Shown: positions 1 to 5,700, numbered from the stretch's first letter. The stretch: 9,584 nt of DNA from Ktedonobacterales bacterium (GCA_013815535.1 JACDGC010000100.1:1-9584); one strand, 5' to 3'. The notes: generated by a model from the letters alone, not told the origin. Program-made: numbers and translations.

Positions 1-56
1 CTCCTGCTGAGGTCGAGCAGATTCGACGGCGCAATGACGCCAAGGAGAGAACACGG

Positions 57-500
57 ATGACGTTTATCACAACGCGCGGCAAGATGAGTTCGGTCGAAGA
101 TGCCTCGTATGAGCGCATCTTCACGCGCGATGGGCAGAAAGTGACAGAAACAGTGCAGAAGTGGACAGTCAAGGTGCTGCAACCCGGCTCCACCGAACCC
201 ATGCAGTTCGAATTGAGCACTGAGGTCGCTCCTGACACGAACACCCTCGACAAGTGGGAACTGGATGAGACCTGGGTGGTCATCGAGGCCGACCAGATGC
301 GCCGTTTGGTGGGGACCAACAAGGATAGCGGTAACGCCTGGGCGATTGTTTCGTTCCCGGCTATCGAGATTCGGGAAATGACCGCGCAAGAGAAGGCCAC
401 CATGCAAGCGGCACGCAAGGACACTTTGCAGAAGCGCAAGGCCAAGAAGCTCCAAGCCAAACAGGCCAAGGGTACGGCCAAACAGCCAGAAGCCGCCTAG
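57..500 (+). CDS. Hypothetical protein with Lys/Ala-rich tail, element gene
   Basis: I do not recognise this 147-residue protein. Its N-terminal two thirds (about residues 10-110) is a mixed, probably beta-rich domain with several Trp residues (WTVKV near 36, WELDETW near 67, AWAIVSF near 95). From about residue 112 it becomes a highly charged Lys/Ala/Gln tail, which could bind nucleic acid. The ATG has a good ribosome site, AAGGAGAG, about 7 bases upstream. The same frame stays open back to base 3 and reads like charged coding sequence (EVEQIRRRNDAKER), so the true start could lie before the window. A second in-frame ATG at 84 has no ribosome site. The gene heads a forward cluster with the next two genes. 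A small OB-fold or single-strand-binding role would suit a replicating element, but that is only a guess. Confidence 0.65.
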   Translation: MTFITTRGKMSSVEDASYERIFTRDGQKVTETVQKWTVKVLQPGSTEPMQFELSTEVAPDTNTLDKWELDETWVVIEADQMRRLVGTNKDSGNAWAIVSFPAIEIREMTAQEKATMQAARKDTLQKRKAKKLQAKQAKGTAKQPEAA

Positions 501-518
501 TTCACCACAACGCAACTA

Positions 519-575
519 TGAGACGCGGGAATGACACTCCCGCGCCTCACCATCTCACGGCCCATAGGAATGGGC
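519..575 (+). repeat. Two consecutive hairpins ahead of the 591 gene
   Basis: The first hairpin pairs CGCGGGA (524-530) with TCCCGCG (538-544), and continues past one mismatch with TGAG/CTCA (519-522 and 546-549). The second pairs GCCCAT (560-565) with ATGGGC (570-575) around the loop AGGA. No T-run follows either stem, so they are poor terminators. They sit directly in front of the AAGGAAGAG ribosome site of the next gene and may affect mRNA processing or translation. Confidence 0.6.
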
Positions 576-590
576 AAGGAAGAGAGACCC

Positions 591-776
591 ATGCAGTCTA
601 CCATCTCACTCCCTTGGGGGGCCAGTTATCAGGGCATCGGTATCGCGATTCTTACGCTGTCCGATGGCACGTATCAGGGTGTCACGCAGAACGGTTACCG
701 TACGGTGCCGTATGCCACCACCCAAGCGGCGTTGGAAGATATCACCGCACACATCAAAGCACAGGGGGGCCAGTAA
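591..776 (+). CDS. Small hypothetical protein, 61 residues
   Basis: The likely start is the ATG at 591, because AAGGAAGAGAG lies just upstream. The in-frame ATG at 531 sits in the loop of a hairpin and lacks a ribosome site. The product begins MQSTISLPWGASYQG, has a short hydrophobic strand (GIAILTL), a probable beta-hairpin (DGTYQGVTQNGYRTV) and a C-terminal helix (QAALEDITAHIKAQ). There is no signal peptide or recognised motif, and I cannot assign a family. It ends 4 bases before the ATG of the membrane protein at 781, so the two are almost certainly co-transcribed and perhaps translationally coupled. Small conserved proteins of this kind are common in the replication and transfer modules of integrative elements. 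Confidence 0.6.
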   Translation: MQSTISLPWGASYQGIGIAILTLSDGTYQGVTQNGYRTVPYATTQAALEDITAHIKAQGGQ

Positions 777-780
777 ATCT

Positions 781-1503
781 ATGCCAACAGTAGCGCGTAC
801 CCATCGCGGCTGCAATCCCTTCGCGGGGCTGCGGGTCAGCCGCCTCAATCTCATCATCATTTCGCTGGTGGTCAATACTGGACTCGCCCAGTTGTTCTAT
901 AACTCGGCGGGGGTGATTCTGCCCAACAGTGATTGGCGGGCGCGGTATCTCATCTTCTCGGCGGTCCTCTCGATGGTCGCCTTCTCCCTCTTTGAATTGC
1001 ACATTGTGCGCCAGTTGAAAGAGTTGCTCGGGCGTCCCAAGGCGGTGCGGGCGGGCCTCCCAAAGTATGAGATACCAGGGCACATTCTCACCCTGGCAGT
1101 GATATCGCTCTACAACATTTACTCGCTGGCGCTGCTCAACGCCGCCATCTGGCCCGACCTGCACCTATCGGGTATCCCGGAATTGGCCAAGCCCTGGAAA
1201 TACTACTTCCATGCCGTGATGTACTCCCTCATCCTGTTTCTAGCGGCGGTGGTGGGTGAGCGGAACAAGAGCGCCGCCGAGCTGGCGGCCGAGAAAGACG
1301 ACGAACTGCACGCCGAGATGGTCGCCGAGTCGGATAACTACTATCGGGACCTCATCCGCAAGGGCGGGCGCAACGTCGTCAAGGCGCGGCAAGTGCTCTC
1401 CACCGCTGAAGCTGCCGCCCAACAAGAGCGGCTGCTCAGCGCCCTAGAAGGCGGTGATGATGCAGTGTCGGTCCCTATGCTGCCTCTCAGCGGCGACCAG
1501 TAG
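781..1503 (+). CDS. Four-helix membrane protein with charged C-terminal domain
   Basis: The protein has 240 residues. The ATG at 781 follows the previous stop by 4 bases, and a G-run (about 764-769) lies upstream; longer readings begin inside the 591 gene. Four hydrophobic segments are visible, at about residues 22-47, 55-76, 101-124 and 141-159. Arg/Lys-rich stretches between segments 2 and 3 (RQLKELLGRPKAVR) and after segment 4 suggest those loops are cytoplasmic. From residue 160 to the end comes an Ala/Glu/Lys-rich, probably coiled-coil region. I do not recognise the family. The last gene of a forward cluster in an integrative element could be a transfer, entry-exclusion or partition membrane protein, but nothing in the sequence decides this. 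Coding-like sequence continues in another frame past the TAG. Confidence 0.65.
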   Translation: MPTVARTHRGCNPFAGLRVSRLNLIIISLVVNTGLAQLFYNSAGVILPNSDWRARYLIFSAVLSMVAFSLFELHIVRQLKELLGRPKAVRAGLPKYEIPGHILTLAVISLYNIYSLALLNAAIWPDLHLSGIPELAKPWKYYFHAVMYSLILFLAAVVGERNKSAAELAAEKDDELHAEMVAESDNYYRDLIRKGGRNVVKARQVLSTAEAAAQQERLLSALEGGDDAVSVPMLPLSGDQ

Positions 1504-1634
1504 CTAAGGTCGTCGTTAGTGAGGCACAAAGCAATCAACTCAGCACGAACAAGGAATGGAGCGACGAAGACTACCGCAAGCGCGATGCGGCGTTAGCCAA
1601 ATTGGGCATTACTTTCAAACGACGAGGCACCTAA
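1503..1634 (+). pseudogene. Coding-like tail without a start codon, possibly a frameshifted extension
   Basis: Codons in the frame beginning at 1503 run open to a TAA at 1632-1634. They give a charged, protein-like C-terminus that includes NKEWSDEDYRKRDAALAKLG and ends KRRGT. The frame is open back to 1461 but holds no ATG, and no GTG or TTG before 1602, so it cannot start by itself. It lies one frame away from the end of the membrane protein, whose TAG it overlaps. It may be a broken fragment of another gene, or the true C-terminus of the membrane protein lost through an indel. I see no clear slippery heptamer for programmed frameshifting. The TAA sits inside the loop of the terminator that follows. 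Confidence 0.3.
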
Positions 1635-1652
1635 CCGGCATCGTCGTTTTTT
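1617..1652 (+). terminator. Rho-independent terminator of the first gene cluster
   Basis: AAACGACGA (1617-1625) pairs perfectly with TCGTCGTTT (1641-1649) across a 15-base loop, and the right arm runs into a tract of six T (1647-1652). This is a classical forward intrinsic terminator. It closes the 57-1503 cluster and separates it from the palindromic region. Confidence 0.8.
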
Positions 1653-1685
1653 CTTGACGACCTCCCCCCTCCTCATCGTTCTTTT

Positions 1686-1890
1686 GCTCACCGAGCATCC
1701 AGCGTCTACCACCTCCAAGTCGGTGCGTCTCTTCCCGCTTGGCTCGGAATCGTCCAGCCATGCCGCGCACAGGCTGTCAAGGCGGGGTCCCCCTTGGGGT
1801 GCCTTGACAGGCGAGCACGGTGTGGCAGATTCCCGAGAGCCAAGGGGGGAGAGACTGTAGCCGGAGATGGCAGGCGCTTGCCAAGTGAGC
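1686..1890. repeat. Long imperfect palindrome, arms about 90-98 bases
   Basis: The left arm (1686-1783) matches the reverse complement of the right arm (1801-1890) along nearly its whole length, with a few gaps. The innermost 10 bases are perfect: CTGTCAAGGC (1774-1783) and GCCTTGACAG (1801-1810). Further out are CTTGGCTC (1738-1745) with GAGCCAAG (1837-1844), then GTCTC (1727-1731) with GAGAC (1851-1855). Beyond those, AGCG-CT-CCA-CTCC blocks (1701-1715) pair with 1864-1878. The outer ends are GCTCAC (1686-1691) and GTGAGC (1885-1890). The 17-base centre contains CCCC and GGGG blocks. As single-stranded DNA or RNA this would fold into one long interrupted hairpin, as seen in single-strand origins and some structured RNAs. 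Confidence 0.75.
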
Positions 1891-1925
1891 ATCCAGCGGT
1901 TCCACCCCAAGCGCCTTGGGGTGCC
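1693..1925 (+). repeat. Two pairs of direct 12-base repeats
   Basis: GAGCATCCAGCG occurs at 1693-1704 and again at 1887-1898. In both places it is followed by similar sequence ending in CCAAG (ACCACCTCCAAG and CCACCCCAAG). CCTTGGGGTGCC occurs at 1792-1803 and again at 1914-1925. The copies lie inside and just outside the long palindrome, so the region seems to have been built by partial duplication. Confidence 0.65.
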
Positions 1926-1939
1926 GGGGCAACGCCCCG
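1903..1939 (+). repeat. Two consecutive hairpins ahead of the 1965 gene
   Basis: CACCCCAAG (1903-1911) pairs with CTTGGGGTG (1915-1923) around the 3-base loop CGC. CGGGGC (1925-1930) pairs with GCCCCG (1934-1939) around AAC. They end 11 bases before the AAGGAG ribosome site of the next gene. No T-run follows, so they resemble the paired hairpins before the 591 and 2775 genes rather than a terminator. Confidence 0.65.
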
Positions 1940-1964
1940 CCAGTAGCAAAAAGGAGCATAGACC

Positions 1965-2210
1965 ATGGCCAGCGAGATCCAACAAAGCGTGCTAGAGATG
2001 ACTTTCCCCGATTTGGTGGCCGTCGCCCTCAAACGGAAATGGACGGCAGAGAAGGTGGTGGGCATGCTCAAGTCGCGTATTAGCCGCGACCAAAAATATC
2101 TCAGTTATCGAGCGAATAAAGGGGCGCATACAGCGTACGACGATGTGACCGCTACAGACTTGCCGATGCTCGCTCTTGCTGCGGCCCTGCTTCTTCAAGA
2201 GCAGCTTTAA
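1965..2210 (+). CDS. Small helical hypothetical protein, 81 residues
   Basis: The ATG at 1965 has an excellent ribosome site, AAGGAG at 1951-1956, 8 bases upstream, which makes this a convincing gene despite its size. The product looks mainly alpha-helical. Residues 6-17 form an amphipathic segment, residues 16-39 are a basic helix pair (LVAVALKRKWTAEKVVGMLK), and the C-terminus is hydrophobic (LPMLALAAALLLQEQL). The basic residues in the first half could contact DNA, but no recognised helix-turn-helix is evident. I know of no family. Its TAA at 2208-2210 overlaps the stop codon of the opposite-strand receiver gene, so the two genes converge with no terminator between them. Confidence 0.7.
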   Translation: MASEIQQSVLEMTFPDLVAVALKRKWTAEKVVGMLKSRISRDQKYLSYRANKGAHTAYDDVTATDLPMLALAAALLLQEQL

Positions 2211-2602
2211 GAGGGAAACTGTAATCGGAGCGCCAAACGGGTCACTTCTCGACTCAAAGGAAACCTGCCCTCATTGAGGTCTATAAGACTCATGCCAATG
2301 GTTTCCATGAGATGCACGGCTTCACTACGGAGGTGAAGGGTCATGGCTCCAATACCCGCATAGACAATGGTATTCCGACGCAGAAGGGGAGTAAAGGCAA
2401 TCGTGGTGAGGAAGTCTATCAACGGGTCGGCAGGCATGGTGACATCCACTAGCACGACACATGGTGCGGGATGGGTGATGAGGTATTCTAGGCCTTGCTC
2501 TGCGGTAAGCACAGCTGTGACCTCAAACTGCTCCCGCATAAGGAGCTTCGTATAGAAAGCAAGATTCCCAGGATTAAGACTGACCACGAGGATGTGAATC
2601 AT
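2207..2602 (-). CDS. Stand-alone degenerate response-regulator receiver protein
   Basis: The 131 residues follow the CheY-like receiver layout: strand 1 (HILVVS), helix 1 (NLAFYTKLLMREQ), strand 2, a helix (AEQGLEYLITH), strand 3 with the phospho-acceptor region (CVVLVDVTMP, Asp53), then FLTTIA and strand 4 (NTIVYAG). The acidic pair that normally binds Mg2+ in the first loop is replaced by SLN (residues 8-10). The switch Thr/Ser and the conserved Lys are also not recognisable (YAG; SLIDLN). It is therefore probably a pseudo-receiver that does not undergo normal phosphorylation, although Asp53 is kept. There is no output domain. The start is firm, with AAAGGAGG immediately upstream. It is the only reverse-strand gene in the element and may be cargo or a copy-control or regulatory protein. 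The fold call is good; the role is unknown. Confidence 0.75.
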   Translation of the reverse strand: MIHILVVSLNPGNLAFYTKLLMREQFEVTAVLTAEQGLEYLITHPAPCVVLVDVTMPADPLIDFLTTIAFTPLLRRNTIVYAGIGAMTLHLRSEAVHLMETIGMSLIDLNEGRFPLSREVTRLALRLQFPS

Positions 2603-2626
2603 AAGCCACCTCCTTTAGTTAAAGAG

Positions 2627-2654
2627 AATGTACCAACTCCCGATGAGATTGCAA
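2627..2654 (-). promoter_or_regulatory. Possible promoter of the receiver gene
   Basis: On the reverse strand, TTGCAA (2654-2649) is followed after 16 bases by TACATT (2632-2627), about 25 bases before the start codon and just ahead of the AAAGGAGG ribosome site. The match to the sigma-70/sigma-A consensus is moderate. Confidence 0.35.
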
Positions 2655-2673
2655 GGTCATCGGTACCACCAGG

Positions 2674-2732
2674 GGCCGGGCCGGGAGGACCCCGGCCCGG
2701 CCAAAAGGGGCGAACTGGGTAACACGCCCCTT
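2674..2732. repeat. Two strong hairpins upstream of the replication gene
   Basis: GGCCGGGCCGGG (2674-2685) pairs perfectly with CCCGGCCCGGCC (2691-2702) around the loop AGGAC. The 12-bp stem is entirely G-C. Immediately after, AAGGGGCG (2705-2712) pairs with CGCCCCTT (2725-2732) across 12 bases. They lie between the divergent receiver and rep genes, 42 bases before the rep start. No useful T-run follows the first stem. The position is suitable for a replication origin with a nick site, or for an operator controlling rep. Confidence 0.7.
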
Positions 2733-2774
2733 AATCAATACAAATTGAGAAAACAAGAGGAGGCGATAACGCTG

Positions 2775-4268
2775 ATGGGCATACCGCCGCGCCCGCTGCT
2801 GGCGGGCTTCGACACTATTTATTTCTCACTGGATGAAGAAGTGAGCGATGCGACCTGGGAGCGGCTCAAAGAGGCGCAAGATGACGCCAAGCTGCTAGCC
2901 CAGGCCAATAAGAAGGGGGCGCATTGTCCTGAGTGGCTGGATGCTCAGATGCATCCCACAGGCGCTAGGGGCGGCTATCGCTTCCTCATCGAGCGGGGCG
3001 ACCAATTCTCGCTCAAACTGATGCGCGGCATCCCCAATCGTCCGGCGATGTTTATTGAGATGCCGTCCTTTGGGTTGCATACGCATCCTGACGGGGTGCT
3101 CGGTGCCTTGCATAAGACCTTCGCCTATATCGGGCGGGTGTTGTTTCCTGAGCTACCTGCTGAGGAGGTGATGCGGCGTTTCAATCTCGACACGGCAAAA
3201 TGTTCGCGTCTCGACCTGCACGCCGATTGGCAGGGTGGTGACGTGCCGACCTTTGCCGACACTGAAGCGCTACACTTCATCCACCCCGGCAAGGTGAAAG
3301 TCGCGTGTATGAGCGAGGGTCGGCATTGCACCGGCTACACCTTCGGGCGGTCGGCGGTCAAGGCTCGTATCTATAACAAAACCGTCCAGGCGACGCAAGC
3401 CAAGCTCGATTGGTACTTTGAATTGCTCAGGCAATTGCACGGCGAGGATTTTGATGAGACGCTCGACGTGTGGCGCTGTGAGTTCCAGTTAGAGCGCGAT
3501 GGGGTCAAGGGCTTTCGCTTCTATGGTACGCCAGAAGACACGGATGATGATGATGTGCTAGAGGCCGAATTGGCGGTCGAGGACTTGCCCTCAGTCAGCA
3601 GCGTGCGCCAGGCGCTCAAATGGGCGAGTACGATGTGGGGCTACCTGACCTCGCGCTGGTTGCGGTGGGTGTATCCAACGGATGATGTGAATCGGGCGCG
3701 GTGGCCGCTGCGAGATTCCTGGGAAGTCATTCAAGCCTCAGGTAAGCTCATTACTGCCGACGGGCTGCTGCCTGACGACAAGCTCTCCTTGGTGCGGGCG
3801 CAGCGACATAGCGGGTATGCGCGGGGTATGCATCGCATGGCGGTCGGGCTGCTGACGGCCCTGGAGACGGTGGATATCGACGCTGGGGCGGCACAGGCAC
3901 GCTATGTGGAGCATATGCGGCGCATTGCTCACATCGCCAGGGCGGCGCAAGACAAGCGATTTGATGACTGCGGCGACGACGAGCGCAAGGCGCTGCGGAT
4001 TCTCAAAGGGATGGGCATTCGGGATGAGCGCGTGGGTGAGACGGGACAACTGCTGGATATGGCGATGGGGGTGTTTACGAGCGCTGGGGTGCTGACGCTG
4101 CGCGATGAGGACCAGATGGGGGAAATCGCGGATTTGCTCAACGGGATGGCCGATGAGTTAGACCGGGTGGCGGATGAAAAGGGGGGCATTCCAGAAATGT
4201 TGCGTGACAAGTGGCAACGCCGCTTCAAGGTGGCGACCGCTCATCGGGCTTTCAAGAAGGTTGGTTAG
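2775..4268 (+). CDS. Replication initiation protein, Rep_trans-like (rolling-circle type)
   Basis: This 497-residue protein probably starts replication of the excised circle by nicking one strand at an origin. The N-terminal half carries the signature pieces of the plasmid/phage replication-initiation-factor group: SRLDLHADW (144-152), GYTFG (187-191), ARIYNKT (197-203, with Tyr200 and Lys202) and WRCEFQLER (233-241). Which Tyr does the nicking cannot be settled by eye. An acidic insert (DTDDDD, 255-260) follows. The C-terminal half (270-497) is helical and charged and has no motif I recognise. The ATG at 2775 is preceded by GAGGAGG 11 bases upstream; the longer reading from 2628 would run through the GC-rich hairpins. 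Excisionase and integrase lie immediately downstream, as expected for an integrative plasmid or AICE-like element. Its composition is GC-rich compared with xis and int. Confidence 0.8.
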   Translation: MGIPPRPLLAGFDTIYFSLDEEVSDATWERLKEAQDDAKLLAQANKKGAHCPEWLDAQMHPTGARGGYRFLIERGDQFSLKLMRGIPNRPAMFIEMPSFGLHTHPDGVLGALHKTFAYIGRVLFPELPAEEVMRRFNLDTAKCSRLDLHADWQGGDVPTFADTEALHFIHPGKVKVACMSEGRHCTGYTFGRSAVKARIYNKTVQATQAKLDWYFELLRQLHGEDFDETLDVWRCEFQLERDGVKGFRFYGTPEDTDDDDVLEAELAVEDLPSVSSVRQALKWASTMWGYLTSRWLRWVYPTDDVNRARWPLRDSWEVIQASGKLITADGLLPDDKLSLVRAQRHSGYARGMHRMAVGLLTALETVDIDAGAAQARYVEHMRRIAHIARAAQDKRFDDCGDDERKALRILKGMGIRDERVGETGQLLDMAMGVFTSAGVLTLRDEDQMGEIADLLNGMADELDRVADEKGGIPEMLRDKWQRRFKVATAHRAFKKVG

Positions 4269-4293
4269 TTCAGCTACACAAAATCAACACTGT

Positions 4294-4330
4294 AAACCGC
4301 TCGGCGCTTGGCGTCGGGCGGTTTCTATTT
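4294..4330 (+). terminator. Long-stem terminator between rep and xis
   Basis: AAACCGCTCGGCGC (4294-4307) pairs over 14 positions with GCGTCGGGCGGTTT (4311-4324), including two G-T wobbles, around a 3-base TTG loop. It is followed by the T-rich CTATTT. It probably ends rep transcription. Because it stops only 18 bases before the excisionase start, it may also limit read-through from rep into xis-int. Confidence 0.7.
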
Positions 4331-4348
4331 CATAGCGGGGGAACTGAG

Positions 4349-4558
4349 ATGGAAGCACAACAGGCTGAGTCAGTAAAAAAGATTCTACTAACAGTCAATG
4401 AGGCGGCGAGATTACTCAGTCTCAGCCGCCCATTTCTTTATCGCCTAATGCAGCGTGGCGAGATTGCAAGCCTCAAGTTTGGCAGTTCACGGCGCATCAA
4501 GCTGGAAGAGTTGCTAGCCTTCGTTGAACGTCAGTCATTGTTGCAAGCAGGAAAGTGA
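4349..4558 (+). CDS. xis: Excisionase-family DNA-binding protein
   Basis: The 69-residue product is a small winged-helix/helix-turn-helix protein of the excisionase family, the class annotated as helix-turn-helix domain or excisionase-family DNA-binding. Residues 13-27 (LLTVNEAARLLSLSR) form the first two helices. PFLYRLMQRGEIASLKFG (28-45) is the recognition helix and start of the wing, followed by SSRRIKLEELLAFVER. Xis proteins bend the attachment-site DNA and bias the integrase toward excision. The ATG at 4349 follows a GGGGGA ribosome site; the longer open frame from 4211 runs through the end of rep and the terminator. Its TGA overlaps a GTG at 4555, so xis and int are effectively an operon. 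Some proteins of this family are small transcription factors instead, but the position beside int favours Xis. Confidence 0.85.
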   Translation: MEAQQAESVKKILLTVNEAARLLSLSRPFLYRLMQRGEIASLKFGSSRRIKLEELLAFVERQSLLQAGK

Positions 4559-4566
4559 GGGAAGAG

Positions 4567-5697
4567 ATGTCGAAGCGGTCAAACAATCAAGGCAGCGTAT
4601 CTCAGCGCTCTGATGGTCGATGGCAAGCCCGTGTCACTCTTCCTAATGGTAAGCGCAAGGCAGTCTATACCAAGACTCGCCGGGAAGCTGATAAGAAGCT
4701 GCGCGAGATGCTTACGGGCTTAGACCAAGGTATTATGCCTTCGGATAATCGACAAACAATCGAGCAGTATCTTAATTCTTGGCTTGAATCAATCAAGCAC
4801 CAGATAGAACCAAGTACCTATCTGGTGTATCTGTCGCATATACGGCGAATCATACAAGAGTTTAGCAAACTACCATTAGCAAAACTGACACCGCAAGCTG
4901 TCCAGGCTTTCTACGCAAAAAAGATTGCTGAGGGTTTGGCGCTGACGACAGTAAACCGTATGCATGCTACTCTTAAAATGGCATTGAAAGATGCTGTGCG
5001 GATGGAGATTCTTTCGCGGAATATTGCTGAGTTAGTAAAGGCTCCAAAATATGAGCCAGCGGAAAAGCGGGTGTTGAATGAGCAAGAAGCTGTCCGTTTA
5101 CTTCAATCGGCTAGAGGCGAACGCATGGAAGCTTTTTATGTGCTTGTTCTTTCGACTGGCATGCGCTTGGGAGAATTGCTTGTGCTTCAATGGCAAGATA
5201 TTGATTTCCTAAATGGCGTATTACATGTTCGGCGTGGCTTGCAATATACGCCAGATGGTTATCGAGTGACGAATCCAAAGTCGAGGATGTCAAGACGCAC
5301 GATTGCTCTTGCTCCTCATGTGGTTGTCGCACTGCAAGAGCATCGTCAACGGCAAGAAGTCGAAAAAGAGAAGCTGGGAGAATATTGGGATGTCGAGGGT
5401 GACTTTGTATTCCTCAATATGAAAGGGCAGCAGAAACACCCAAATTATGTTGAAAGGCATGAGCTTCCTATGCTGCTGAAAAAAGCTGGTCTACCCAAGA
5501 TTCACTTTCACGACCTGCGCCATACAGCTGCGACATTATTGCTCCGCAACGGGGTGCATGTAAAGGTGGTGAGTGAGATGCTTGGTCATTCAAGCATCGC
5601 TATTACGCTTCGCATTTATGCTCACGTGCTGCCCGATATGCAGCGTGATGCGGCGAATGTCGCTAGTCGGTTGTTTGGGGGAATCGATGGAAAATGA
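4567..5697 (+). CDS. int: Tyrosine recombinase, phage/ICE-type integrase
   Basis: The integrase has 376 residues. It contains an N-terminal arm-binding domain (GSVSQRSDGRWQARV near 9-23), a SAM-like core-binding domain (about 60-160) and the C-terminal catalytic domain (about 165-376). All catalytic residues are visible: Arg200 in STGMRLGELL, Lys238 in PKSRMSRR, His315 and Arg318 in HDLRH, His341 in LGHSS, and Tyr351 in RIYAHV. It should therefore be active in integrating and excising the element. I chose the ATG at 4567 because GAGG lies 6 bases upstream and MSKRSNNQGS is a typical family start; the GTG at 4555 would add four residues and overlap the xis stop. Int and xis look lower in GC than rep, so the recombination module may have its own origin. 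The gene ends 73 bases before a tRNA-Gly gene. Confidence 0.93.
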   Translation: MSKRSNNQGSVSQRSDGRWQARVTLPNGKRKAVYTKTRREADKKLREMLTGLDQGIMPSDNRQTIEQYLNSWLESIKHQIEPSTYLVYLSHIRRIIQEFSKLPLAKLTPQAVQAFYAKKIAEGLALTTVNRMHATLKMALKDAVRMEILSRNIAELVKAPKYEPAEKRVLNEQEAVRLLQSARGERMEAFYVLVLSTGMRLGELLVLQWQDIDFLNGVLHVRRGLQYTPDGYRVTNPKSRMSRRTIALAPHVVVALQEHRQRQEVEKEKLGEYWDVEGDFVFLNMKGQQKHPNYVERHELPMLLKKAGLPKIHFHDLRHTAATLLLRNGVHVKVVSEMLGHSSIAITLRIYAHVLPDMQRDAANVASRLFGGIDGK

Positions 5698-5700
5698 GCG

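Larger units (their letters stand above)
1653..1964. other. Gene-free structured region, 312 bases
   Basis: I see no supportable gene here. Open frames exist on both strands, but they run through palindromic sequence and have no ribosome sites. The stretch holds the long palindrome (1686-1890), two direct 12-base repeats and two hairpins just before the 1965 gene. Back-to-back TTGACA hexamers lie in the two inner arms (minus strand 1780-1775 and plus strand 1804-1809), but neither has a convincing -10 box. In a replicating mobile element this is a reasonable place for an origin, a partition site or a structured RNA. Confidence 0.6.

Noticed and set aside
1775..1809. Back-to-back TTGACA boxes as divergent promoters
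   Set aside because: They are part of the palindrome arms and have no fitting -10 box at 16-18 bases on either strand.
1654..1860. Forward frame of 68 codons inside the palindrome
   Set aside because: No ribosome site, and its content is dictated by the inverted repeat.
1593..2071. Reverse-strand frames across the palindromic region
   Set aside because: They have low-complexity, Pro/Arg/Trp-rich translations, no ribosome sites, and overlap the terminator, the palindrome and the well-supported 1965 gene.
2495..2722. Forward frame antisense to the receiver gene
   Set aside because: It ends in the GC hairpin and lies opposite a gene with a perfect ribosome site.
2628..2774. Longer N-terminus for the replication protein
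   Set aside because: It would translate the all-GC hairpin and lacks a ribosome site; GAGGAGG before 2775 supports the shorter form.
4211..4348. Longer N-terminus for the excisionase
   Set aside because: It overlaps the end of rep and the terminator; the family-sized protein starts at 4349.
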